From positions 682,001-746,000 of the forward strand of contig CAXHUL010000257.1 in NCBI GenBank assembly GCA_964019695.1: a stretch of 64,000 nt of DNA. The letters are read 5' to 3'. Positions 49,601-61,000 of this stretch are shown piece by piece. Every line of letters starts with the position of its first letter. The first letter of the stretch is position 1. The notes beneath the pieces were generated by a model. It did no database searches and was not told the DNA's origin. It saw nothing but the letters and a program-made list of their open reading frames with translations. Both the position numbers and the translations under genes were made by a program. This stretch comes from Loripinus fragilis. Lineage: Eukaryota; Mollusca; Bivalvia; Lucinida; Lucinidae.

Positions 49601-51532
49601 CTAAGGCTCTGATCGCTTTTAGATTTTGCACGCGGATAGGGCCAACAGAGGCGCAGGTATTGCCATGCGCACCCGCCCGCAACAATGTTTCGATACCGAG
49701 TTATCGGGGTGTGGAAGTCCGCCGCCCCGAAGCTTTACGCGCTTCCGTCTCGCGAACTACTATTTTCATCATGCCCACACGGGCATCAGTTTGTAGTACG
49801 GGAGGCCGTCTACAAATGGTGAAAATTTCAAAGCGTTCCGTCGGGAAATTAAAAAGTTATGAGCATTAGAAGATCTTCCCATTAGGCCCCATTAGGCCAC
49901 AGTAGCCGACCGGGCCTAAAACTTGCGCGGGTCACTTTCACGGACGGGCTCGAAACTGGTGCCAGAAGTTAGCCCCCGACCAGAGCTTCATTGTGAGGCA
50001 TTGCGTAAAATTTTCCGTCCCCCGAGTGCCGAGCAATAGCCCCTGAAAGGGCTTTCGGCACAATTTTCACGCCCTTATTTGAGCCACTTGTAGCCGAAGA
50101 AATTTTGCGCAAATGACTGAGAGGTGCTCCTGGGCACTGCTCATCACTTTGCAATAGGTTCCGGGGCTTTTCGGGAAGGTCGCGTTTTCTCAAACTTTGA
50201 TGGCATTAGTGGGTGGGGTGTGAAAACCTCCGAATGCATGGTTCTCAGCTCCTGCTGTGGGCAGCAAGCCAATTTTTTTTCCAAAATGTTGACCTATAAA
50301 AGAGCTTACTCGGGTGTGAAAATTATCATTGTGCGCGCGCGCCCCGGACCGCAATTATGATATTTCCTGTTTTCCCATAGGGCCCAAGGCAATTGGGGAT
50401 AGCGGTTGTACGCCCTTTCTAAGGCTCTGATCGCTTTTAGATTTTGCACGCGGATAGGGCCAACAGAGGCGCAGGTATTGCCATGGGCACCCGCCCGCAA
50501 CAATGTTTCGATACGGAGTTATCGGGGTGTGGAAGTCCGCCGCCCCTAAGCTTTACGCGCTTCCGTCTCGCGAACTACTATTTTCATCATGCCCACACTG
50601 GCATCAGTTTGTAGTACGGGAGGCCGTCTACAAATGGTGAAAATTTCAAAGCGTTCCGTCGGGAAATTAAAAAGTTATGAGCATTAGAAGATCTTCCCAT
50701 TAGGCCCCATTAGGCCACAGTAGCCGACCGGGCCTAAAACTTGCGCGGGTCACTTTCACGGACGGGCTCGAAACTGGTGCCAGAAGTTAGCCCCCGACCA
50801 GAGCTTCATTGTGAGGCATTGCGTAAAATTTTCCGTCCCCCGAGTGCCGAGCAATAGCCCCTGAAAGGGCTTTCGGCACAATTTTCACGCCCTTATTTGA
50901 GCCACTTGTAGCCGAAGGAATTTTGCGCAAATGACTGAGAGGTGCTCCTGGGCACTGCTCATCACTTTGCAATAGGTTCCGGGGCTTTTCGCGAAGGTCG
51001 CGTTTTCTCAAACTTTGATGGCATTAGTGGGTGGGGTGTGAAAACCTCCGAATGCATGGTTCTCAGCTCCTGCTGTGGGCAGCAAGCCAATTTTTTTTCC
51101 AAAATGTTGACCTATAAAAGAGCTTACTCGGGTGTGAAAATTATCATTGTGCGCGCGCGCCCCGGACCGCAATTATGATATTTCCTGTTTTCCCATAGTG
51201 CCCAAGGCAAATGGGGATAGCGGTTGTACGCGCTTTCTAAGGCTCTGATCGCTTTTAGATTTTGCACGCGGATAGGGCCAACAGAGGCGCAGGTATTGCC
51301 ATGCGCACCCGCCCGCAACAATGTTTCGATACCGAGTTATCGGGGTGTGGAAGTCCGCCGCCCCGAAGCTTTACGCGCTTCCGTCTCGCGAACTACTATT
51401 TTCATCATGCCCACACGGGCATCAGTTTGTAGTACGGGAGGCCGTCTACAAATGGTGAAAATTTCAAAGCGTTCCGTCAGGAAATTAAAAAGTTATGAGC
51501 ATTAGAAGATCTTCCCATTAGGCCCCATTAGG
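46625..51532 (+). repeat. Satellite block, units 58-63, with divergent units 58 and 62
   Basis: Subtypes are A,T,A,T,T,A. Unit 58 (46625-47442) has several private changes (AAAAGGC, CATATGGCCC, GATCACTT, GTTTTGATA, ATCAAGCCC). Unit 62 (49897-50714) is among the most divergent copies: GAAGAAATT, TTCGGGAAGG, TACGCCC (shared with 56 and 57), ATGGGCACC, GATACGGAG (shared with unit 68), CCCTAAGC and CACTGGCATC. Unit 59 ends in CCATAAGG, and unit 60 begins with CGACCGGTCC near 48273. Confidence 0.87.
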
Positions 51533-53966
51533 CCACAGTAGCCGACCGGGCCTAAAACTTGCGCGGGTCACTTTCACGGACGGGCTCGAAACTGGTGCCA
51601 GAAGTTAGCCCCCGACCAGAGCTTCATTGTGAGGCATTGCGTAAAATTTTCCGTCCCCCGAGTGCCGAGCAATAGCCCCTGAAAGGGCTTTCGGCACAAT
51701 TTTCACGCCCTTATTTGAGCCACTTGTAGCCGAAGGAATTTTGCGCAAATGACTGAGAGGTGCTCCTGGGCACTGCTCATCACTTTGCAATAGGTTCCGG
51801 GGCTTTTCGCGAAGGTCGCGTTTTCTCAAACTTTGATGGCATTAGTGGGTGGGGTGTGAAAACCTACGAATGCATGGTTCTCAGCTCCTGCTGTGGGCAG
51901 CAAGCCAATTTTTTTTCCAAAATGTTGACCTATAAAAGAGCTTACTCGGGTGTGAAAATTATCATTGTGCGCGCGCACCCCGGACCGCAATTATGATATT
52001 TCCTGTTTTCCCATAGGGCCCAAGGCAATTGGGGATAGCGGTTGTACGCGCTTTCTAAGGCTCTGATCGCTTTTAGATTTTGCACGCGGATAGGGCCAAC
52101 AGAGGCGCAGGTATTGCCATGCGCACCCGCCCGCAACAATGTTTCGATACCGAGTTATCGGGGTGTGGAAGTCCGCCGCCCCGAAGCTTTACGCGCTTCC
52201 GTCTCGCGAACTACTATTTTCATCATGCCCACACGGGCATCAGTTTGTAGTACGGGAGGCCGTCTACAAATGGTGAAAATTTCAAAGCGTTCCGTCGGGA
52301 AATTAAAAAGTTATGAGCATTAGAAGATCTTCCCATTAGGCCACAGTAGCCGACCGGGCCTAAAACTTGCGCGGGTCACTTTCACGGACGGGCTCAAAAC
52401 TGGTGCCAGAAGTTAGCCCCCGACCAGAGCTTCATTGTGAGGCATTGCGTAAAATTTTCCGTCCCCCGAGTGCCGAGCAATAGCCCCTGAAAGGGCTTTC
52501 GGCACAATTTTCACGCCCTTATTTGAGCCACTTGTAGCCGAAGGAATTTTGCGCAAATGACTGAGAGGTGCTCCTGGGCACTGCTCATCACTTTGCAATA
52601 GGTTCCGGGGCTTTTGGCGAAGGTCGCGTTTTCTCAAACTTTGATGGCATTAGTGGGTGGGGTGTGAAAACCTACGAATGCATGGTTCTCAGCTCCTGCT
52701 GTGGGCAGCAAGCCAATTTTTTTTCCAAAATGTTGACCTATAAAAGAGCTTACTCGGGTGTGAAAATTATCATTGTGCGCGCGCACCCCGGACCGCAATT
52801 ATGATATTTCCTGTTTTCCCATAGGGCCCAAGGCAATTGGGGATAGCGGTTGTACGCGCTTTCTAAGGCTCTGATCGCTTTTAGATTTTGCACGCGGATA
52901 GGGCCAACAGAGGCGCAGGTATTGCCATGCGCACCCGCCCGCAACAATGTTTCGATACCGAGTTATCGGGGTGTGGAAGTCCGCCGCCCCGAAGCTTTAC
53001 GCGCTTCCGTCTCGCGAACTACTATTTTCATCATGCCCACACGGGCATCAGTTTGTAGTACGGGAGGCCGTCTACAAATGGTGAAAATTTCAAAGCGTTC
53101 CGTCGGGAAATTAAAAAGTTATGAGCATTAGAAGATCTTCCCATTAGGCCACAGTAGCCGACCGGGCCTAAAACTTGCGCGGGTCACTTTCACGGACGGG
53201 CTCAAAACTGGTGCCAGAAGTTAGCCCCCGACCAGAGCTTCATTGTGAGGCATTGCGTAAAATTTTCCGTCCCCCGAGTGCCGAGCAATAGCCCCTGAAA
53301 GGGCTTTCGGCACAATTTTCACGCCCTTATTTGAGCCACTTGTAGCCGAAGGAATTTTGCGCAAATGACTGAGAGGTGCTCCTGGGCACTGCTCATCACT
53401 TTGCAATAGGTTCCGGGGCTTTTCGCGAAGGTCGCGTTTTCTCAAACTTTGATGGCATTAGTGGGTTGGGTGTGAAAACCTCCGAATGCATGGTTCTCAG
53501 CTCCTGCTGTGGGCAGCAAGCCAATTTTTTTTCCAAAATGTTGACCTATAAAAGAGCTTACTCGGGTGTGAAAATTATCATTGTGCGCGCGCGCCCCGGA
53601 CCGCAATTATGATATTTCCTGTTTTCCCATAGGGCCCAAGGCAAATGGGGATAGCGGTTGTACGCGCTTTCTAAGGCTCTGATCGCTTTTAGATTTTGCA
53701 CGCGGATAGGGCCAACAGAGGCGCAGGTATTGCCATGCGCACCCGCCCGCAACAATGTTTCGATACCGAGTTATCGGGGTGTGGAAGTCCGCCGCCCCGA
53801 AGCTTTACGCGCTTCCGTCTCGCGAACTACTATTTTCATCATGCCCACACGGGCATCAGTTTGTAGTACGGGAGGCCGTCTACAAATGGTGAAAATTTCA
53901 AAGCGTTCCGTCGGGAAATTAAAAAGTTATGAGCATTAGAAGATCTTCCCATTAGGCCCCATTAGG
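51533..53966 (+). repeat. Paired 808-bp units 64-65 and chimeric unit 65
   Basis: Units 64 (51533-52340) and 65 (52341-53148) both end with one copy of the junction decamer instead of two, and both carry CCTACGAATG and GCGCACCCC with subtype T. Units 65 and 66 both carry GCTCAAAACTGG near their starts (about 52396 and 53204), which unit 64 lacks. Unit 65 is thus a 66-like front plus a 64-like rear, the expected product of a one-unit duplication. Private changes are GGCGAAGG in unit 65 and GTGGGTTGGG in unit 66. Confidence 0.9.
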
Positions 53967-56900
53967 CCACAGTAGCCGACCGGGCCTAAAACTTGCGCGG
54001 GTCACTTTCACGGACGGGCTCGAAACTGGTGCCAGAAGTTAGCCCCCCACCAGAGCTTCATTGTGAGGCATTGCGTAAAATTTTCTGTCCCCCGAGTGCC
54101 GAGCAATAGCCCCTGAAAGGGCTTTCGGCACAATTTTCACGCCCTTATTTGAGCCACTTGTAGCCGAAGGAATTTTGCGCAAATGACTGAGAGGTGCTCC
54201 TGGGCACTGCTCATCACTTTGCAATAGGTTCCGGGGCTTTTCGCGAAGGTCGCGTTTTCTCAAACTTTGATGGCATTAGTGGGTGGGGTGTGAAAACCTC
54301 CGAATGCATGGTTCTCAGCTCCTGCTGTGGGCAGCAAGCCAATTTTTTTTCCAAAATGTTGACCTATAAAGGAGCTTACTCGGGTGTGAAAATTATCATT
54401 GTGCGCGCGCGCCCCGGACCGCAATTATGATATTTCCTGTTTTCCCATAGGGCCCAAGGCAAATGGGGATAGCGGTTGTACGCGCTTTCTAAGGCTCTGA
54501 TCGCTTTTAGATTTTGCACGCGGATAGGGCCAACAGAGGCGCAGGTATTGCCATGCGCAGCCGCCCGCAACAATGTTTCGATACCGAGTTATCGGGGTGT
54601 GGAAGTCCGCCGCCCCGAAGCTTTACGCGCTTCCGTCTCGCGAACTACTATTTTCATCATGCCCACACGGGCATCAGTTTGTAGTAGACCGTCTACAAAT
54701 GGTGAAAATTTCAAAGCGTTCCGTCTGGAAATTAAAAAGTTATGAGCATTAGAAGATCTTCCCATTAGGCCCCATTAGGCCACAGTAGCCGACCGGGCCT
54801 AAAACTTGCGCGGGTCACTTTCACGGACGGGCTCGAAACTGGTGCCAGAAGTTAGCCCCCGACCAGAGCTTCATTGTGAGGCATTGCGTAAAATTTTCCG
54901 TCCCCCGAGTGCCGAGCAATAGCCCCTGAAAGGGCTTTCGGCACAATTTTCACGCCCTTATTTGAGCCACTTGTAGCCGAAGGAATTTTGCGCAAATGAC
55001 TGAGAGGTGCTCCTGGGCACTGCTCATCACTTTGCAATAGGTTCCGGGGCTTTTCGCGAAGGTCGTGTTTTCTCAAACTTTGATGGCATTAGTGGGTGGG
55101 GTGTGAAAACCTCCGAATGCATGGTTCTCAGCTCCTGCTGTGGGCAGCAAGCCAATTTTTTTTCCAAAATGTTGACCTATAAAAGAGCTTACTCGGGTGT
55201 GAAAATTATCATTGTGCGCGCGCGCCCCGGACCGCAATTATGATATTTCCTGTTTTCCCATAGGGCCCAAGGCAAATGGGGATAGCGGTTGTACGCGCTT
55301 TCTAAGGCTCTGATCGCTTTTAGATTTTGCACGCGGATAGGGCCAACAGAGGCGCAGGTATTGCCATGCGCACCCGCCCGCAACAATGTTTCGATACGGA
55401 GTTATCGGGGTGTGGAAGTCCGCCGCCCCGAAGCTTTACGCGCTTCCGTCTCGCGAACTACTATTTTCATCATGCCCACACGGGCATCAGTTTGTAGTAC
55501 GGGAGGCCGTCTACAAATGGTGAAAATTTCAAAGCGTTCCGTCGGGAAATTAAAAAGTTATGAGCATTAGAAGATCTTCCCATTAGGCCCCATTAGGCCA
55601 CAGTAGCCGACCGGGCCTAAAACTTGCGCGGGTCACTTTCACGGACGGGCTCGAAACTGGTGCCAGAAGTTAGCCCCCGACCAGAGCTTCATTGTGAGGC
55701 ATTGCGTAAAATTTTCCGTCCCCCGAGTGCCGAGCAATAGCCCCTGAAAGGGCTTTCGGCACAATTTTCACGCCCTTATTTGAGCCACTTGTAGCCGAAG
55801 GAATTTTGCGCAAATGACTGAGAGGTGCTCCTGGGCACTGCTCATCACTTTGCAAAAGGTTCCGGGGCTTTTCGCGAAGGTCGCGTTTTCTCAAACTTTG
55901 ATGGCATTAGTGGGTGGGGTGTGAAAACCTCCGAATGCATGGTTCTCAGCTCCTGCTGTGGGCAGCAAGCCAATTTTTTTTCCAAAATGTTGACCTATAA
56001 AAGAGCTTACTCGGGTGTGAAAATTATCATTGTGCGCGCGCGCCCCGGACCGCAATTATGATATTTCCTGTTTTCCCATAGGGCCCAAGGCAAATGGGGA
56101 TAGCGGTTGTACGCGCTTTCTAAGGCTCTGATCGCTTTTAGATTTTGCACGCGGATAGGGCCAACAGAGGCGCAGGTATTGCCATGCGCACCCGCCCGCA
56201 ACAATGTTTCGATACCGAGTTATCGGGGTGTGGAAGTCCGCCGCCCCAAAGCTTTACGCGCTTCCGTCTCGCGAACTACTATTTTCATCATGCCCACACG
56301 GGCATCAGTTTGTAGTACGGGAGGCCGTCTACAAATGGTGAAAATTTCAAAGCGTTCCGTCGGGAAATTAAAAAGTTATGAGCATTAGAAGATCTTCCCA
56401 TTAGGCCCCATTAGGCCACAGTAGCCGACCGGGCCTAAAACTTGCGCGGGTCACTTTCACGGACGGGCTCGAAACTGGTGCCAGAAGTTAGCCCCCGACC
56501 AGAGCTTCATTGTGAGGCATTGCGTAAAATTTTCCGTCCCCCGAGTGCCGAGCAAAAGCCCCTGAAAGGGCTTTCGGCACAATTTTCACGCCCTTATTTG
56601 AGCCACTTGTAGCCGAAGGAATTTTGCGCAAATGACTGAGAGGTGCTCCTGGGCACTGCTCATCACTTTGCAATAGGTTCCGGAGCTTTTCACGAAGGTC
56701 GCGTTTTCTCAAACTTTGATGGCATTAGTGGGTGGGGTGTGAAAACCTCCGAATGCATGGTTCTCAGCTCCTGCTGTGGGCAGCAAGCCAATTTTTTTTC
56801 CAAAATGTTGACCTATAAAAGAGCTTACTCGGGTGTGAAAATTATCATTGTGCGCGCGCGCCCCGGACCGCAATTATGATATTTCCTGTTTTCCCATAGG

Positions 56901-58051
56901 GCCCAAGGCAATTGGGGATAGCGGTTGTACGCGCTTTCTAAGGCTCTGATCGCTTTTAGATTTTGCACGCGGATAGGGCCAACAGAGGCGCAGGTATTGC
57001 CATGCGCACCCGCCCGCAACAATGTTTCGATACCGAGTTATCGGGGTGTGGAAGTCCGCCGCCCCGAAGCTTTACGCGCTTCCGTCTCACGAACTACTAT
57101 TTTCATCATGCCCACACGGGCATCAGTTTGTAGTACGGGAGGCCGTCTACAAATGGTGAAAATTTCAAAGCGTTCCGTCGGGAAATTAAAAAGTTATGAG
57201 CATTAGAAGATCTTCCCATTAGGCCCCATTAGGCCACAGTAGCCGACCGGGCCTAAAACTTGCGCGGGTCACTTTCACGGACGGGCTCGAAACTGGTGCC
57301 AGAAGTTAGCCCCCGACCAGAGCTTCATTGTGAGGCATTGCGTAAAATTTTCCGTCCCCCGAGTGCCGAGCAATAGCCCCTGAAAGGGCTTTCGGCACAA
57401 TTTTCACGCCCTTATTTGAGCCACTTGTAGCCGAAGGAATTTTGCGCAAATGACTGAGAGGTGCTCCTGGGCACTGCTCATCACTTTGCAATAGGTTCCG
57501 GGGCTTTTCGCGAAGGTCGCGTTTTCTCAAACTTTGATGGCATTAGTGGGTGGGGTGTGAAAACCTCCGAATGCATGGTTCTCAGCTCCTGCTGTGGGCA
57601 GCAAGCCAATTTTTTTTCCAAAATGTTGACCTATAAAAGAGCTTACTCGGGTGTGAAAATTATCATTGTGCGCGCGCGCCCCGGACCGCAATTATGATAT
57701 TTCCTGTTTTCCCATAGTGCCCAAGGCAAATGGGGATAGCGGTTGTACGCGCTTTCTAAGGCTCTGATCGCTTTTAGATTTTGCACGCGGATAGGGCCAA
57801 CAGAGGCGCAGGTATTGCCATGCGCACCCGCCCGCAACAATGTTTCGATACCGAGTTATCGGGGTGTGGAAGTCCGCCGCCCCAAAGCTTTAGGCGCTTC
57901 CGTCTCGCGAACTTCTATTTTCATCATGCCCACACGGGCATCAGTTTGTAGTACGGGAGGCCGTCTACAAATGGTGAAAATTTCAAAGCGTTCCGTCGGG
58001 AAATTAAAAAGTTATGAGCATTAGAAGATCTTCCCATTAGGCCCCATTAGG
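53967..58051 (+). repeat. Satellite block, units 67-71
   Basis: Unit 67 (53967-54779) is 813 bp: the stretch TACGGGAGGCC near 54685 lost five bases and gained a G to A change. It also has TATAAAGGAGC (G at 54371), CGCAGCCGCC and GTCTGGAAA. Unit 68 has GATACGGAG, unit 69 has GCAAAAGG (A at 55856) and CCCAAAGC, and unit 71 has CATAGTGCCC (shared with unit 63), CCCAAAGC and TAGGCGC. Only unit 70 is subtype T. Confidence 0.87.
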
Positions 58052-61000
58052 CCACAGTAGCCGACCGGGCCTAAAACTTGCGCGGGTCACTTTCACGGAC
58101 GGGCTCAAAACTGGTGCCAGAAGTTAGCCCCCGACCAGAGCTTCATTGTGAGGCATTGCGTAAAATTTTCCGTCCCCCGAGTGCCAAGCAATAGCCCCTG
58201 AAAGGGCTTTCGGCACAATTTTCACGCCCTTATTTGAGCCACTTGTAGCCGAAGGAATTTTGCGCAAATGACTGAGAGGTGCTCCTGGGCACTGCTCATC
58301 ACTTTGCAATAGGTTCCGGGGCTTTTCGCGAAGGTCGCGTTTTCTCAAACTTTGATGGCATTAGTGGGTGGGGTGTGAAAACCTCCGAATGCATGGTTCT
58401 CAGCTCCTGCTGTGGGCAGCAAGCCAATTTTTTTTCCAAAATGTTGACCTATAAAAGAGCTTACTCGGGTGTGAAAATTATCATTGTGCGCGCGCGCCCC
58501 GGACCGCAATTATGATATTTCCTGTTTTCCCATAGGGCCCAAGGCAATTGGGGATAGCGGTTGTACGCGCTTTCTAAGGCTCTGATCGCTTTTAGATTTT
58601 GCACGCGGATAGGGCCAACAGAGGCGCAGGTATTGCCATGCGCACCTGCCCGCAACAATGTTTCGATACCGAGTTATCGGGGTGTGGAAGTCCGCCGCCC
58701 CGAAGTTTTACACGCTTCCGTCTCGCGAACTACTATTTTCATCATGCCCACACGGGCATCAGTTTGTAGTACGGGAGGCCGTCTACAAATGGTGAAAATT
58801 TCAAAGCGTTCCGTTGGGAAATTAAAAAGTTATGAGCATTAGAAGATCTTCCCATTAGGCCCCATTAGGCCACAGTAGCCGACCGGGCCTAAAACTTGCG
58901 CGGGTCACTTTCACGGACGGGCTCGAAACTGGTGCCAGAAGTTAGCCCCCGACCAGAGCTTCATTGTGAGGCATTGCGTAAAATTTTCCGTCCCCCGAGT
59001 GCCGAGCAATAGCCCCTGAAAGGGCTTTCGGCACAATTTTCACGCCTCATTTGAGCCACTTGTAGCCGAAGGAATTTTGCGCAAATGACTGAGAGGTGCT
59101 CCTGGGCACTGCTCATCACTTTGCAATAGGTTCCGGGGCTTTTCGCGAAGGTCGCGTTTTCTCAAACTTTGATGGCATTAGTGGGTGGGGTGTGAAAACC
59201 TCCGAATGCATGGTTCTCAGCTCCTGCTCTGGGCAGCAAGCCAATTTTTTTTCCAAAATGTTGACCTATAAAAGAGCTTACTCGGGTGTGAAAATTATCA
59301 TTGTGCGCGCGCGCCCCGGACCGCAATTATGATATTTACTGTTTTCCCATAGGGCCCAAGGCAAATGGGGATAGCGGTTGTACGCGCTTTCTAAGGCTCT
59401 GATCGCTTTTAGATTTTGCACGCGGATAGGGCCAACAGAGGCGCAGGTATTGCCATGCGCACCCGCCCGCAACAATGTTTCGATACCGAGTTATCGGGGT
59501 GTGGAAGTCCGCCGCCCCGAAGCTTTACGCGCTTCCGTCTCGCGAACTACTATTTTCATCATGCCCACACGGGCATCAGTTTGTAGTACGGGAGGCCGTC
59601 TACAAATGGTGAAAATTTCAAAGCGTTCCGTCAGGAAATTAAAAAGTTATGAGCATTAGAAGATCTTCCCATTAAGCCCCATTAGGCCACAGTAGCCGAC
59701 CGGGCCTAAAACTTGCGCGGGTCACTTTCACGGACGGGCTCGAAACTGGTGCCAGAAGTTAGCCCCCGACCAGAGCTTCATTGTGAGGCATTGCGTAAAA
59801 TTTTCCGTCCCCCGAGAGCCGAGCAATAGCCCCTGAAAGGGCTTTCGGCACAATTTTCACGCCCTTATTTGAGCCACTTGTAGCCGAAGGAATTTTGCGC
59901 AAATGACTGAGAGGTGCTCCTGGGCACTGCTCATCACTTTGCAATAGGTTCCGGGGCTTTTCGCGAAGGTCGCGTTTTCTCAAACTTTGATGGCATTAGT
60001 GGGTGGGGTGTGAAAACCTCCTAATGCATGGTTCTCAGCTCCTGCTGTGGGCAGCAAGCCAATTTTTTTTCCAAAATGTTGACCTATAAAAGAGCTTACT
60101 CGGGTGTGAAAATTATTATTGTGCGCGCGCGCCCCGGACCGCAATTATGATATTTCCTGTTTTCCCATAGGGCCCAAGGCAATTGGGGATAGCGGTTGTA
60201 CGCGCTTTCTAAGGCTCTGATCGCTTTTAGATTTTGCACGCGGATAGGGCCAACAGAGGCGCAGGTATTGCCATGCGCACCCGCCCGCAACAATGTTTCG
60301 ATACCGAGTTATCGGGGTGTGGAAGTCCGCCGCCCCGAAGCTTTACGCGCTTCCGTCTCGCGAACTACTATTTTCATCATGCCCACACGGGCATCAGTTT
60401 GTAGTACGGGAGGCCGTCTACAAATGGTGAAAATTTCAAAGCGTTCCGTCGGGAAATTAAAAAGTTATGAGCATTAGAAGATCTTCCCATTAGGCCCCAT
60501 TAGGCCACAGTAGCCGACCGGGCCTAAAACTTGCGCGGGTCACTTTCACGAACGGGCTCGAAACTGGTGCCAGAAGTTAGCCCCCGACCAGAGCTTCATT
60601 GTGAGGCATTGCGTAAAATTTTCCGTCCCCCGAGTGCCGAGCAATAGCCCCTGAAAGGGCTTTCGGCACAATTTTCACGCCCTTATTTGAGCCACTAGTA
60701 GCCGAAGGAATTTTGCGCAAATGACTGAGAGGTGCTCCTGGGCACTGCTCATCACTTTGCAATAGGTTCCGGGGCTTTTCGCGAAGGTCGCGTTTTCTCA
60801 AACTTTGATGGCATTAGTGGGTGGGGTGTGAAAACCTCCGAATGCATGGTTCTCAGCTCCTGCTGTGGGCAGCAAGCCAATTTTTTTTCCAAAATGTTGA
60901 CCTATAAAAGAGCTTACTCGGGTGTGAAAATTATCATTGTGCGCGCGCGCCCCGGACCGCAATTATGATATTTCCTGTTTTCCCATAGGGCCCAAGGCAA

